A stretch of DNA of 64,000 nt from Paenibacillus sp. FSL R7-0204 (lineage in GTDB: Bacteria > Bacillota > Bacilli > Paenibacillales > Paenibacillaceae). Location: NCBI RefSeq assembly GCF_038002225.1, contig NZ_JBBOCA010000001.1, positions 2,666,001-2,730,000 of the forward strand. The letters are read 5' to 3'. A program made the translations under genes and the position numbers. Below are positions 1-8,952 of this stretch, piece by piece. A model generated the notes under the pieces. It was not told the origin of the DNA. It saw nothing but the letters and a program-made list of their open reading frames with translations, and did not search any database. Each line of letters opens with the position of its first letter. The first letter of the stretch is position 1.

Positions 1-821
1 ATCATAAAGCGGATGTGTTCAATGAAGAGGTCTTCAGCAGTGCCGGGCGGGACCGGAGCGAGCGGATTATCGGCTGGATGGAAGGCCAGGGCGTGGACTT
101 TAACGGGTTGACGGTTCTCGATGTGGGCGCGGCTGTGGGCGGGTTCACGGTTCCTTTTATCGAGCGGGGGGCCAAGGTTACAGCAGTAGAGCCTAATGTT
201 CCCTTAGCGGAGCTGTTCCTGAAGAACACTGCCGGAGCGGCTCCCGGACAGGTGGAGCTGGTGCACGAAGCGTTCGAGAATATCGACATTGCCGCACGCG
301 GCTGGCTGGGTGCCTTCGATCTGGTCTTCGTGTCCATGTGTCCGGCGGTCTTTGACTGGGAGAGCACGGAGAAGGTGATCAGCTGTGCCCGGCAATACTG
401 CTATATCAGTACCTCGGCAGGTGTGCAGGAGCATAGTCTGATGAATGAAGTGCTGCCGCTGCTAACGGGCCGGGAGGTTCATGCGGAGTCCTCGGATATG
501 GCTTATCTGACTCAATTATTATATTTGAAGGGCTATTCCTATGAGATGATCATTACCCGCGAAGCGAAAAGCAAGGAGCTGTCCTTGGAAGCAGCAGCCG
601 CTGAGGTGATGGAGATGCTGCCGCTGCATCATCTGGACGGGGGAGAGACTACCCGCAAGGCGGTTACAGACTATTTGCACACGGCCTACCCGCAGCAGAA
701 AGTCGTTGTCCGCCAAGGCGGACGGTTCGGCAAAGTGCTGATTAAGCTGCAAGATCTGAATATGTACAGCCGGGCCGCTGCCGGAATGTCCGGGAAATCT
801 GCCGATTCTGTGAAGCGTTGA
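1..821 (+). CDS. Class I SAM-dependent methyltransferase, 5' end outside window
   Basis: The reading frame is open at the left edge (codons in phase with base 3), so the true start lies upstream and only the last ~272 residues are seen. A glycine-rich SAM motif (VLDVGAAVGGF) is followed by an acidic turn (AVEPN), the classic motif I / motif II pair of Rossmann-fold methyltransferases. The first visible residues (FNEEVF) match the run just before motif I in this family, so perhaps only a few dozen residues are missing. The substrate cannot be read from sequence. It ends at a TGA about 110 bases before the next small leader ORF, with no strong terminator between. Confidence 0.8.
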   Translation, partial: HKADVFNEEVFSSAGRDRSERIIGWMEGQGVDFNGLTVLDVGAAVGGFTVPFIERGAKVTAVEPNVPLAELFLKNTAGAAPGQVELVHEAFENIDIAARGWLGAFDLVFVSMCPAVFDWESTEKVISCARQYCYISTSAGVQEHSLMNEVLPLLTGREVHAESSDMAYLTQLLYLKGYSYEMIITREAKSKELSLEAAAAEVMEMLPLHHLDGGETTRKAVTDYLHTAYPQQKVVVRQGGRFGKVLIKLQDLNMYSRAAAGMSGKSADSVKR

Positions 822-852
822 ACCGTAGCGCGCCATCCCTTGTACATGAGAT

Positions 853-880
853 TGTCTTTCTTGGGAAAGATGCTATCATA
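853..880 (+). promoter_or_regulatory. Possible sigma-A promoter for the GreA-like unit
   Basis: TTGTCT at 853-858 and TATCAT at 875-880 are spaced 16 bases apart. A small palindrome (TCCCTGCGCGGGA) follows in the presumed 5' leader. The promoter call rests on hexamer match only. Confidence 0.35.
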
Positions 881-933
881 GAGAATAGGTCCCTGCGCGG
901 GATCTATTTTCTTATATAGGAGGACTGAGGGCT

Positions 934-1005
934 ATGAGCAGGAACAAGCGTATTTTCGAGCATGACCTGATGAAGAAGGTAGGTGAAATCTACTATGAGC
1001 CATAG
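934..1005 (+). CDS. Putative 23-codon leader peptide overlapping the GreA-like gene
   Basis: An ATG at 934 sits 8 bases after a strong AGGAGG (919-924) and opens a 23-codon frame ending at TAG 1003-1005. The peptide is basic at its start (MSRNKRIFEHD) and ends GEIYYEP. Its last codons overlap the ATG at 995 of the next gene in another frame, a layout typical of translational coupling. It is the best ribosome binding site in the area, so translation is plausible. I do not recognise the peptide. It could be a coupling uORF or a small functional protein. Confidence 0.45.
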   Translation: MSRNKRIFEHDLMKKVGEIYYEP

Positions 1006-1423
1006 TCTCAGAACAGTTTCTTTGCGCGAGGAGCTGGTGCAGCAGCTGGTCTATCTCGATGAGCATAAATTCTCTATTCTGGACAGGGGAACATGGGAGT
1101 CTCCGGCTGAGCGGGCAGAGGTACAGGCGATGATCAAAAGCTACCAGGAGACGGTGGAGCGCATTCTGTCCGGTGACAACGATGTGATTGAGCGTTCTAT
1201 GGTACTGGTCGGTTCCCGGGTATCGCTGCGGATCGGGCAGGAGACGCTGAAGGATATGTACCGGATTGTAATTCCTGGTGAAGCTGAGCTGGATGAATTC
1301 TGTATTTCACTCTGGTCGCCTATGGGCAGGGGGCTGATTCTGGGGTGTCCGGGCGAGACGGTAACGATTCAGACCCCGTTCGGCAGCGATGAAGTCTTGA
1401 TTCTTGATAATAGGTACGAGTGA
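995..1423 (+). CDS. GreA/GreB-family transcription elongation factor-like protein
   Basis: The product is about 142 residues. The N-terminal half is helical (SLREELVQQLVYLDE, then IKSYQETVERIL). The C-terminal half has the FKBP-like GreA fold signature: a VLVGSRVSLR strand, YRIVIPGEAE, SPMGRGLILGCPGETV and a closing beta strand. GreA/GreB proteins stimulate transcript cleavage by stalled RNA polymerase, but this is a divergent paralogue and may act elsewhere on polymerase. ATG 995 was chosen because the GTG at 983 lies inside the only nearby Shine-Dalgarno-like run, while ATG 995 is about 10 bases beyond it. The start is overlapped by the 934-1005 leader ORF. Confidence 0.75.
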   Translation: MSHSLRTVSLREELVQQLVYLDEHKFSILDRGTWESPAERAEVQAMIKSYQETVERILSGDNDVIERSMVLVGSRVSLRIGQETLKDMYRIVIPGEAELDEFCISLWSPMGRGLILGCPGETVTIQTPFGSDEVLILDNRYE

Positions 1424-1437
1424 AGCTGATTGCTGAC

Positions 1438-1485
1438 AAAAAGAGGCGTCCCTGATCATCCTGCGATGATGGGGGACGCCTCTTT
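1438..1485. terminator. Bidirectional rho-independent terminator
   Basis: AGAGGCGTCCC pairs with GGGACGCCTCT around an inner ATCATC/GATGAT stem. A-rich bases precede it and T-rich bases follow it, so it can serve both the GreA-like gene and convergent nadE. Confidence 0.85.
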
Positions 1486-1514
1486 GCCTTCGGCCCTGTT
1501 GCTGCGGCCAGGAG

Positions 1515-3452
1515 CTACAGTTCTTCGATTTCCTGCAGCCAGAGCGCGGCAGAAGCATCGCTTGGCATGCGCCAGTCGCCGCGCGGCGAGAGGCTGACCG
1601 TACCGACCTTCGGTCCGTCCGGCAGGCAGGAACGCTTGAACTGCTGGGTGAAGAAGCGGGTGACGAACACCTTCAGCCAGGCGGTTAGCTGCTCCTTGGG
1701 ATAAGCACCGCCGAAGGCGTGCTGGGCGAGGTAGAGCATTTTGCCGGGAGAAGCGCCAGTACGCAGCATGTAATAGAGGAAGAAGTCATGCACAATGTAA
1801 GGCCCCAGAATATTCTCGGTCAGCTGGACAATCTCTCCGGTTGCCGAAGGCGGCAGCAGCTCCGGGCTGATTCCGGTCTCGATAATGCTGTAGAGGTATT
1901 TGTTCACCGTCTCGTCGGCTTCATGGTCCGCATACCAGGCGACAACATACTGGATCAGCGTCTTCGGAATGCCCGAATTCACGCTGTACATTGACATATG
2001 GTCGCCGTTATAGGTACACCAGCCCAGAGCCAGCTCGGACAGGTCGCCCGTGCCGATGACAATCCCTCCGTTCTTGTTGGCGAGGTCCATCAGAATCTGA
2101 GTGCGCTCACGGGCTTGTACGTTCTCGTAAGTCAGGTCATGCACCTCGGGGTCGTGGCCGATGTCCGCGAAGTGCTGGAGGCAGGCCGCCTTGATGTCAA
2201 CGACCTTCATTGAAGCGCCGAGTGCCTTGATCAAGCCTACCGCGTTGTCGTACGTGCGGCTGGTCGTGCCGAAGCCCGGCATCGTGACCGCCAGCACATC
2301 GCTGGCCGGACGCCCGAGCAGCTCCATGGCCCGCACGGCAACCAGCAGCGCAAGCGTAGAGTCGAGGCCGCCGGAGATGCCGATCACAGCCTGCTTGGTG
2401 CCGATGTGGCGGATACGCTTCATCAGGCCGGAGGTCTGGATCGAGAGAATCTCTTGGCAGCGTTCGTCCCGCTGGAGCGGATTGCCCGGCACGAACGGGT
2501 TGACGCCTACTTTCCGTTTCAGCTCCCGTGGGGTGCTGCTGCCAAGCGGCGCGGCATAGAGAATCTCGCGGTAATTGCGTCCGCCCTTGCCTGCCCGGAA
2601 CGTCCCCATCACGGTGCGGGAATACTGCAGCCGCGGCAGGTCAATGTCGGCGGTAATCATCCGGCTCTCATGAGTGAAGCGTTCCGATTCGGCCAGCAGC
2701 TGGCCGTTCTCCGTGATCAGCGAATGTCCGCCGAAGACTACGTCTGTTGTCGATTCGCCGGTATTGCAGCTGGCATAGACATAACCGGCCACACAGGAGG
2801 CGGACTGGCCGCCGACCAGCTGGCGGCGGTAATCGGCCTTGCCGACCAGCTCGTTGCTGGCCGACGGGTTGAACAGCAGCGTCGCACCAGCCTGGGCCAG
2901 CAGGCTGCTTGGCGGCACCGGCACCCAGAGATCCTCGCAGATCTCCACACCGAACGACAGATTCCCGTCGCTCTCACAGGCAAAAATCAAATCATTGCCG
3001 ACCGGCACCGCCGATCCGCCGATCTGCAGCTCGGACACCTCCAGCTCCTCGGCTCCCGCGAACCAGCGCGGCTCGTAGAATTCGCTGTAGCCGGGAATGC
3101 AGGTCTTGACCACAATCCCGAGAATACGGCCCTGCTGGAGCACAGCGGCACAGTTAAACAGCCTGCTTTTGATGGAGACCGGCAGGCCGGCAATGACAAT
3201 CATCCGGTGCTCTGCCGTCGTGGCCGTAATCCGCAGCAGCGCCTGCATCGCGGATTCCAGCAGCCGGGGCTGGAGGAACAGATCCGCACAGCTGTAGCCG
3301 GTGATGCACAGCTCCGGGAGTACCAGGTACTCCACCTCCTGGGCGCTGGCTGTATTGATGGCTTCAATAATCTGGTCTGCATTGAATACGCAGTCAGCCA
3401 CCCGGAGTTCCGGGGAAGCGGCGGCGACTCTTGCGAATCCGTAATTCTGCAT
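1515..3452 (-). CDS. nadE: Glutamine-dependent NAD(+) synthetase
   Basis: A 645-residue two-domain enzyme that amidates nicotinic acid adenine dinucleotide to NAD in the cytosol. The N-terminal nitrilase-type glutaminase carries the expected triad: Glu in PELCITGY (~47), Lys in VVKTCIPGYSE (~137) and Cys in GVEICEDLW (~171). The C-terminal synthetase has the ATP P-loop GISGGLDST near residue 359, and GTGDLSELALGW further on. Length fits the long, glutamine-using NadE rather than the short ammonia-dependent form of Bacillus subtilis. ATG 3452 has an AGGTGA box about 6 bases upstream. It stands alone, ending at the shared bidirectional terminator. Confidence 0.95.
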   Translation of the reverse strand: MQNYGFARVAAASPELRVADCVFNADQIIEAINTASAQEVEYLVLPELCITGYSCADLFLQPRLLESAMQALLRITATTAEHRMIVIAGLPVSIKSRLFNCAAVLQQGRILGIVVKTCIPGYSEFYEPRWFAGAEELEVSELQIGGSAVPVGNDLIFACESDGNLSFGVEICEDLWVPVPPSSLLAQAGATLLFNPSASNELVGKADYRRQLVGGQSASCVAGYVYASCNTGESTTDVVFGGHSLITENGQLLAESERFTHESRMITADIDLPRLQYSRTVMGTFRAGKGGRNYREILYAAPLGSSTPRELKRKVGVNPFVPGNPLQRDERCQEILSIQTSGLMKRIRHIGTKQAVIGISGGLDSTLALLVAVRAMELLGRPASDVLAVTMPGFGTTSRTYDNAVGLIKALGASMKVVDIKAACLQHFADIGHDPEVHDLTYENVQARERTQILMDLANKNGGIVIGTGDLSELALGWCTYNGDHMSMYSVNSGIPKTLIQYVVAWYADHEADETVNKYLYSIIETGISPELLPPSATGEIVQLTENILGPYIVHDFFLYYMLRTGASPGKMLYLAQHAFGGAYPKEQLTAWLKVFVTRFFTQQFKRSCLPDGPKVGTVSLSPRGDWRMPSDASAALWLQEIEEL

Positions 3453-3541
3453 TCATTTCACCTGTCCTTTATCTGCCTGTAGTTGAAGTACGCTATCTAT
3501 TAATTGTACCCATCAATGGTCACCGGTAACAAGCAGGGATT

Positions 3542-3557
3542 ATCACAAGCGCTTCCA
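3542..3557. promoter_or_regulatory. Weak catabolite-responsive (cre-like) site
   Basis: On the minus strand this reads TGGAAGCGCTTGTG, with the perfect AAGCGCTT core of a CcpA site but a poor right arm. It lies between nadE and the metallo-hydrolase gene. Match is by eye. Confidence 0.3.
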
Positions 3558-3644
3558 TTTACCTTCTCGCGGGTATAAACTAAACAGGGATGTAACAGCC
3601 AACCATGATGAATGAGAAATAGAAGAGGAAGGGAGCAACCCATC

Positions 3645-4484
3645 ATGCCTTTAGCAGGACAAGAACTGATCGAAGAAATCCGCAGCACCGAGGTGCCTTA
3701 CGGCTGCCTGGCGGTCTGGTTCCTCGGACAAGCCAGCGTTATTGTCAAGGGAGCAGAGGTGACTGTCTACATTGATCCTTATGTATCCCCGAACCCGGAT
3801 CGTACCTTCCCGCCGCCAGCCCAGCCTGAAGAGATTACGAATATGGAGGTCTGCCTGATTACCCATGACCATTCAGATCATCTGGATGAGGAGGCCCTCC
3901 CCGTGCTTGCCGGACTGAATCCGCAGGCGCAGTTCATGGCTCCGGCGGTCTGCCTGGAGCGTCTGGAGGCGCTGGGCATCCGCAAGGAGCAGTTGACCGC
4001 TGCCTTGCCTGCCAGTGAAACAGAGCCGGCAAGCGGGCTGAAGGTCATACCCGTTGCAGCAGCGCACGAACAGCTCGAACGCGATGAACAGGGTCATCCT
4101 AAGTACGTGGGCTACATTCTGGAGCTGAACGGGGTAACGCTCTATCATGCCGGGGATACCGTGCTGTTCCCTGAGCTGATTGAGGAGGTAGGCAGCCGCA
4201 AAATCGATCTGGCGCTGCTGCCGATTAATGGACGCGATTATTACCGGGGCAGCCGCAATATCGTCGGCAATATGAATTACCGGGAAGCGGCTGAATTTGC
4301 GGCGACCTCAGGCTTTGAGACCGTGGTACCGCTGCATTATGACCTGTTCGCCGGCAACGCCGAGAATCCGGGCTATTTCGTGGATTACCTGTACCGCCAC
4401 TTTCCGGAGCAGAAGTTCCATATGATGGCCAGAGCGGAACGGTTTGTGTACGTTTCGGCGCAGGCTTTTAAGCGTGAACGTTAA
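3645..4484 (+). CDS. MBL-fold metallo-hydrolase, UlaG-like
   Basis: A 279-residue metallo-beta-lactamase-fold protein. The metal-binding signature THDHSDHLD (HxHxDH) lies at about residues 74-82. Later ligands are probably the His in YHAGDT and the C-terminal VVPLHYD. The WFLGQASVIVKG start and the AGDT strand resemble the L-ascorbate-6-phosphate lactonase (UlaG) branch, but many relatives act on other substrates, so the reaction is open. ATG 3645 is preferred over ATG 3612 because the GAGGAAGGGA box sits just before it. It ends six bases before the convergent DeoR gene, with no clear terminator. Confidence 0.85.
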   Translation: MPLAGQELIEEIRSTEVPYGCLAVWFLGQASVIVKGAEVTVYIDPYVSPNPDRTFPPPAQPEEITNMEVCLITHDHSDHLDEEALPVLAGLNPQAQFMAPAVCLERLEALGIRKEQLTAALPASETEPASGLKVIPVAAAHEQLERDEQGHPKYVGYILELNGVTLYHAGDTVLFPELIEEVGSRKIDLALLPINGRDYYRGSRNIVGNMNYREAAEFAATSGFETVVPLHYDLFAGNAENPGYFVDYLYRHFPEQKFHMMARAERFVYVSAQAFKRER

Positions 4485-4490
4485 GACTTA

Positions 4491-5261
4491 TTATGAATCA
4501 GCAGGATAGAGCAGGGATACCTGATATTTGGCAAGGAACTCGATCCATTCCTCAGACGGACGCTGATCGGTGACGATATAATCGACCTTGTCGAAGCTGA
4601 ACAGCCGGATGAAGGCGATCCGGTCGAATTTGGAATGGTCAGCCAGCAGGACCACCTTGCTCGCCTGCTGCTGCATCAGCACCTTAAGCTCGGTCTCCGC
4701 TTCGTTGGAATCACAGAGGCCGCCGGTCATGGAGAGTGCCTTGCAGCTGAAAACCGCCACATCCACATTATATTTCAGAATGGTCTGCGAGGCCGTAGGC
4801 CCTACGAAAGAGCTGGTCTCCGGCCCGAGCAGGCCCCCCGTGGAGATAAGCTTTTGCCCGGAATGCTGGAATTCTGACAATACCGCCAGGGAATTGGTGA
4901 TGATGGTCAGATTTTTTTTGTCCTCCACAATTCTCCGCAATCCTTCAAAAGCCGTAGTGCTGGTGTCCGTCATCACACTGTCCCCGTCATTAATCAGCTC
5001 CAGCAGCCTTACCGCAATCCTCCGCTTCGCTTCAATGTTGACCTGATGCCTGTGCGAGTAGGAGGGGTCCTCGTTGGTGTGAGCGTTCAGAATCGCCCCG
5101 CCGTAATTCTTTTTGGCAATGCCCTCCTTATCCAGCCGGTCAAGATCGCGCCGGATCGTCTCCTCCGATACACCGAATTTCTGCGCCAGATCCGCGACGT
5201 GAACCTTCTTATGCCTGTATAGCTCATTAATGACCAGATCCCGCCGTTCAAAAGCCTTCAT
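4491..5261 (-). CDS. DeoR-family repressor, probable fucose operon regulator
   Basis: A 256-residue DeoR protein. The winged helix near residues 5-57 contains VSEETIRRDLDRLDKEGI. The C-terminal sugar-phosphate-sensing domain contains DGDSVMTDTSTTAFE, TNSLAVLSE, STGGLLGP and LADHSKFD. It is transcribed divergently from the L-fucose genes, so it probably represses them and is released by a fucose-derived sugar phosphate (inference from position). The start codon has only a weak Shine-Dalgarno, which suits a low-level repressor. Confidence 0.85.
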   Translation of the reverse strand: MKAFERRDLVINELYRHKKVHVADLAQKFGVSEETIRRDLDRLDKEGIAKKNYGGAILNAHTNEDPSYSHRHQVNIEAKRRIAVRLLELINDGDSVMTDTSTTAFEGLRRIVEDKKNLTIITNSLAVLSEFQHSGQKLISTGGLLGPETSSFVGPTASQTILKYNVDVAVFSCKALSMTGGLCDSNEAETELKVLMQQQASKVVLLADHSKFDRIAFIRLFSFDKVDYIVTDQRPSEEWIEFLAKYQVSLLYPADS

Positions 5262-5346
5262 ATCATGCCCACCCTTACGTTATGTAGTTATGTACAGTTT
5301 ACTATAATCTGCTGCATAACATAAATCCCACAAACACAAAGAAATA

Positions 5347-5403
5347 CACACTTTATAGCAATCATATCACATAAAACCACACATTAACCAGAATTAAAGT
5401 GTG
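5347..5403. promoter_or_regulatory. Candidate operator: 9-bp inverted repeat upstream of fucI
   Basis: CACACTTTA (5347-5355) and TAAAGTGTG (5395-5403) are exact inverted copies 39 bases apart. The right copy ends nine bases before the fuc -35 box. The arrangement fits a looping or paired-site repressor such as the adjacent DeoR protein. Confidence 0.45.
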
Positions 5404-5411
5404 GAATAGTG

Positions 5412-5440
5412 TTGACTTTGAAGATGAGTGATTCTATGAT
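5412..5440 (+). promoter_or_regulatory. Sigma-A promoter of the fucose operon
   Basis: TTGACT (5412-5417) and TATGAT (5435-5440) are separated by exactly 17 bases, close to consensus. Transcription would start near 5447. Confidence 0.75.
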
Positions 5441-5501
5441 GTAGAAGAAATGGATTAGTCGGCGATGAAAGACAAAAGTGTGCAGGCCGCAGAGGCTGTA
5501 T

Positions 5502-5518
5502 TTGGTAGCGCTTACTAA
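5502..5518. promoter_or_regulatory. cre site downstream of the fucose promoter
   Basis: TTGGTAGCGCTTACTAA differs at one position from the relaxed CcpA consensus WTGNAANCGNWNNCWW. It lies about 55-70 bases after the inferred start, a position where CcpA commonly acts as a roadblock, so the operon is likely glucose-repressed. Confidence 0.5.
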
Positions 5519-5583
5519 TCGGAGCTGGAGCTCCAGTGTAATGTTCTCATACTATCAATTTACGATTCCGGGGAGGAACAGCA

Positions 5584-7350
5584 GTGACAGCAAATTATCC
5601 GAAGATTGGAATCCGGCCGACGATTGACGGCAGAAGACGCGGGGTGCGCGAATCGCTGGAGGCACAGACGATGGGCATGGCGCAGCGCGTGGCGGCATTT
5701 TTGCAGGAGAATGTAAGGTATCCGGATGGTTCACAGGTGGAGTGTATCATTGCTGATTCTACGATTGGCGGCGTGAAGGAGGCTGCGGCGGCGGCGCAGA
5801 AGTTCGCGGGTGCAGGTGTAGGCGTATCTATTACAGTCACTCCGTGCTGGTGTTATGGATCGGAAACGATGGACATGGATAGAGGCATCCCGCATGCGGT
5901 ATGGGGGTTCAACGGCACGGAGCGCCCCGGCGCAGTATATCTGGCGGCAGTTCTGTCTGCTTATGCGCAAAAAGGCATTCCGGCCTTCGGCATCTACGGA
6001 GAGGATGTCCAGGAATCCGGCAGCGAGGAAATCCCGGCGGATGTTCAGGTGAAGCTGCTGCAGTTCGCGAGGTCCGCGCTGGCTGCCGCTCTGATGAAGG
6101 GGAAGTCCTATCTGTCGATGGGCTCCGTGTCGATGGGAATCGCCGGCTCCATTGTGAACGAGCAGTTCTTTCAGGAATATCTCGGCATGCGCAATGAATA
6201 TATCGATATGTCCGAATTTGTACGCAGATTTGAGGAAGGGATCTATGATCCCGAGGAGTTCACGCGGGCACTGGCCTGGGTGAAGGACAACTGCCGTGTG
6301 GGGGCCGATAATAACCCGCAGCATCTGCAGCTGAGTGAAGAGGTTAAGGAAGAGCAGTGGGAGACGGTTGTCAAAATGACGCTGATTGCCCGTGATCTCA
6401 TGACCGGCAATCCGCAGCTTGCGAAGCTTGGCTTCGAGGAGGAAGCCAGCGGTCACAATGCCCTGCTGGGCGGCTTCCAGGGCCAGCGGCAATGGACCGA
6501 CCATTTCCCGAACGGCGACTTCATGGAGACGATTCTGAACTCCTCGTTCGACTGGAACGGCAGACGGGCGCCTTATATCGTTGCCACCGAGAATGACAGC
6601 CTGAATGGGGTGACGATGCTGTTCAATTATCTGCTGACGAATACAGCGCAGATTTTTGCCGATGTGCGCACCTTCTGGAGTCCGGCTGCCGTGAAGCGCG
6701 TGACCGGGTATGAGCTGGAGGGAGCGGCGTCAGGCGGCCTGCTGCATCTGATTAATTCCGGCTCGGCAGCACTTGACGGCACCGGCGAGCAGAGTATTGA
6801 CGGCAAGCCGGCGATCAAGCCGTTCTGGGACACCACGGATGAAGAGGCGGCTGCCTGTATCGCGCAGACCCAGTTCCGCCCGGCTTCCCAGGAATATTTC
6901 CGGGGAGGCGGCTTCTCCACGGACTATCTGACCCGAGGCGGCATGCCGGTCACCATGGCCCGGCTCAATCTGGTCAAGGGTCTGGGACCTGTGCTCCAAC
7001 TGGTAGAGGGGTATACTGTTGAGCTGCCGGGAGCGGTCCACGATACGTTAGACCAGCGGACAGACCCTACCTGGCCGACGACCTGGTTCGCTCCGAAGCT
7101 GACCGGACATGGCTCCTTCCAATCAGTCTATGATGTGATGAACAATTGGGGTGCCAATCACGGGGCGATCAGCTACGGGCATATCGGAGCGGATCTCATT
7201 ACGCTGGCCTCGATCCTGCGGATTCCGGTCAGTATGCATAACGTGGAAGAAGCGCGTATTTTCCGTCCGCGTGTCTGGTCGCTGTTCGGCACAGAGAATT
7301 TGGAGAGTGCCGATTACAGAGCCTGCCGCAACTTTGGCCCGCTCTACTAA
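5584..7350 (+). CDS. fucI: L-fucose isomerase
   Basis: A 588-residue enzyme converting L-fucose to L-fuculose, the first step of the pathway; the length is normal. Family landmarks include the N-terminal [18 protein letters not shown], the [11 protein letters not shown] segment, [12 protein letters not shown] and [18 protein letters not shown]. The GTG start at 5584 follows GGGGAGGA at ideal distance. It heads the fucI-kinase-aldolase-mutarotase operon. L-fucose isomerases often also act on D-arabinose. No transporter gene is present in the block, so uptake must be encoded elsewhere. Confidence 0.95.
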   Translation: MTANYPKIGIRPTIDGRRRGVRESLEAQTMGMAQRVAAFLQENVRYPDGSQVECIIADSTIGGVKEAAAAAQKFAGAGVGVSITVTPCWCYGSETMDMDRGIPHAVWGFNGTERPGAVYLAAVLSAYAQKGIPAFGIYGEDVQESGSEEIPADVQVKLLQFARSALAAALMKGKSYLSMGSVSMGIAGSIVNEQFFQEYLGMRNEYIDMSEFVRRFEEGIYDPEEFTRALAWVKDNCRVGADNNPQHLQLSEEVKEEQWETVVKMTLIARDLMTGNPQLAKLGFEEEASGHNALLGGFQGQRQWTDHFPNGDFMETILNSSFDWNGRRAPYIVATENDSLNGVTMLFNYLLTNTAQIFADVRTFWSPAAVKRVTGYELEGAASGGLLHLINSGSAALDGTGEQSIDGKPAIKPFWDTTDEEAAACIAQTQFRPASQEYFRGGGFSTDYLTRGGMPVTMARLNLVKGLGPVLQLVEGYTVELPGAVHDTLDQRTDPTWPTTWFAPKLTGHGSFQSVYDVMNNWGANHGAISYGHIGADLITLASILRIPVSMHNVEEARIFRPRVWSLFGTENLESADYRACRNFGPLY

Positions 7351-7374
7351 TCCTCCACGGGAAGAGGTGGGAAG

Positions 7375-8910
7375 ATGACAGAGGCGAAGACGCAAGTGAT
7401 GGAGGTAACCGGTAACCAAGGAATCCGGCTGCTGGCCATCGATCTGGGAGCCAGCTCCGGCAGGGTGATGCTGGGAAGCTACAGGGACGGGAAGGTGACG
7501 GTGGAGGAGATTCACCGCTTCCCTAACGGGCCGGTAGAGGTGAACGGACATTTGCACTGGGATGCACAGCGGCTGCTTCATGAGATCAAGCAAGGGATTG
7601 CGGCAGCTGCGGCAAGCTACGGCCCGCTGCACTCTCTAAGCGTCGATACCTGGGGAGTCGACTACGGCTTGCTGGATGAGCAGGGAGAGCTGCTGGATGC
7701 TCCGCATCATTACAGGGATCAGCGGATGGCGGACATAGCTTCAGTACTGGAGGCTGCACTGCCTCCGGCAGAGCAATTCAAGCTGACGGGCAACCAGTCC
7801 AGCCCGATTAATACGGTGTATCAATTATTTGCCGACCTTATGGCGAAGCCGGAGCTGCGGACAACCGCCAGACAGCTCCTGATGATGCCGGATCTGTTCA
7901 ATTATATGCTCAGCGGCGTGGCCGTGGCCGAGCAGACCATCTGGAGCACCAGCGGCCTGCTGAATCCGCAGTCCACAGCGCCTTCAGCCGAAGTGCTGCG
8001 CAGGCTGGAGCTGCCGGCTACGCTGCTGCCCCGGCTGGTTCCGGCAGGCACGGTACTGGGGGAGCTCCGGCCCGCGCTCCAGGAAGAGCTGGGCAGCGGC
8101 CCGCTCCAGATCATCGCCGGAGCTTCGCATGATACGGCTTCCGCCGTGGCGTCCGTTCCTTACGGCGATCCCGGCTCTAGCTCTGCCGGTCCTGACCGGA
8201 TCGCCGGACTTGGCCCTACGCTGTCACCCGCTGCATTCATCAGCTGCGGAACCTGGTCGCTGGTGGGCCTGGAGACGGCGGAGCCTGTATTAAGCGATGC
8301 CGCCCGGGCCAGCGGCTTCACTAACGAGAGCTGTTTCGGCGGCAGGAGCCGGCTGCTGAAGAATATCACCGGCCTCTGGCTGCTACAGGAGACCCAGCGG
8401 AGCTGGGCTGAAGCGGGGGAACCGCTCAGCCATCAGGAAGCTGCCGAGCTTGCCGGGCAGCTGGACCGGCCGGGTGCGTGCATTGCCATGCTGGACCCGA
8501 ACGATCCGCTCTTCAGCACACCGGGCGATATGCCGCTGCGGATTGAATCCTACTGCATCCGCACCGGGCAGCCGGTGCCGCAGACCCGGGCGGAGATCAT
8601 CCGCTCGATTCTGGAGAGCCTGGCCCGGTCTTATGCGGATACGATCCGCGAGCTGGAGGCGCTCACCGGCCATCCGGTGCGCTGCATTCACATGGTCGGC
8701 GGCGGCATTCAGAACAAGCTGCTGTGCCAGCTGACGGCAGATGCTACCGGAAAAGACGTTATTGCCGGACCGGTAGAAGCGAGCGCAATCGGCAACATTT
8801 TGGTGCAATTGACGGCGCTTGGAGCTGTCGATTCCGCAGAGGTCCGCAGAGTGGCAGCCCGGTCCTGCTCAACGCTCCGGTACCAACCGTCTTTTTCACA
8901 TCAGAACTGA
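7375..8910 (+). CDS. FGGY-family kinase (rhamnulokinase-like), probable L-fuculokinase
   Basis: A 511-residue FGGY sugar kinase. The ATP-binding phosphate-1 motif is LLAIDLGASSGRVMLG, followed by SVDTWGVDYGLLD and the second-domain ASHDTASAV and ISCGTWSLVG motifs, then HMVGGGIQNKLLCQLTADA. Sequence style is RhaB (LHWDAQRLLHEIK, YRDQRM), but it lies between fucI and an L-fuculose-phosphate aldolase gene, so L-fuculose is the likely substrate (inference from context). The ATG has a GGGAAGAGGTGGGAAG leader. A proline/glycine/serine-rich insert (PGSSSAGP) sits just after the ASHDTASAV motif. Confidence 0.85.
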   Translation: MTEAKTQVMEVTGNQGIRLLAIDLGASSGRVMLGSYRDGKVTVEEIHRFPNGPVEVNGHLHWDAQRLLHEIKQGIAAAAASYGPLHSLSVDTWGVDYGLLDEQGELLDAPHHYRDQRMADIASVLEAALPPAEQFKLTGNQSSPINTVYQLFADLMAKPELRTTARQLLMMPDLFNYMLSGVAVAEQTIWSTSGLLNPQSTAPSAEVLRRLELPATLLPRLVPAGTVLGELRPALQEELGSGPLQIIAGASHDTASAVASVPYGDPGSSSAGPDRIAGLGPTLSPAAFISCGTWSLVGLETAEPVLSDAARASGFTNESCFGGRSRLLKNITGLWLLQETQRSWAEAGEPLSHQEAAELAGQLDRPGACIAMLDPNDPLFSTPGDMPLRIESYCIRTGQPVPQTRAEIIRSILESLARSYADTIRELEALTGHPVRCIHMVGGGIQNKLLCQLTADATGKDVIAGPVEASAIGNILVQLTALGAVDSAEVRRVAARSCSTLRYQPSFSHQN

Positions 8911-8952
8911 CAAGCTTCATACAGCAATCAAGCAGCAATCAAGGAGGCAATT

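Noticed and set aside
2406..3482. Long plus-strand frame opposite nadE (358 codons)
   Set aside because: It is an antisense shadow of a clearly conserved gene. Its sequence is Arg/Gly/Ala-rich with no domain or ribosome site.
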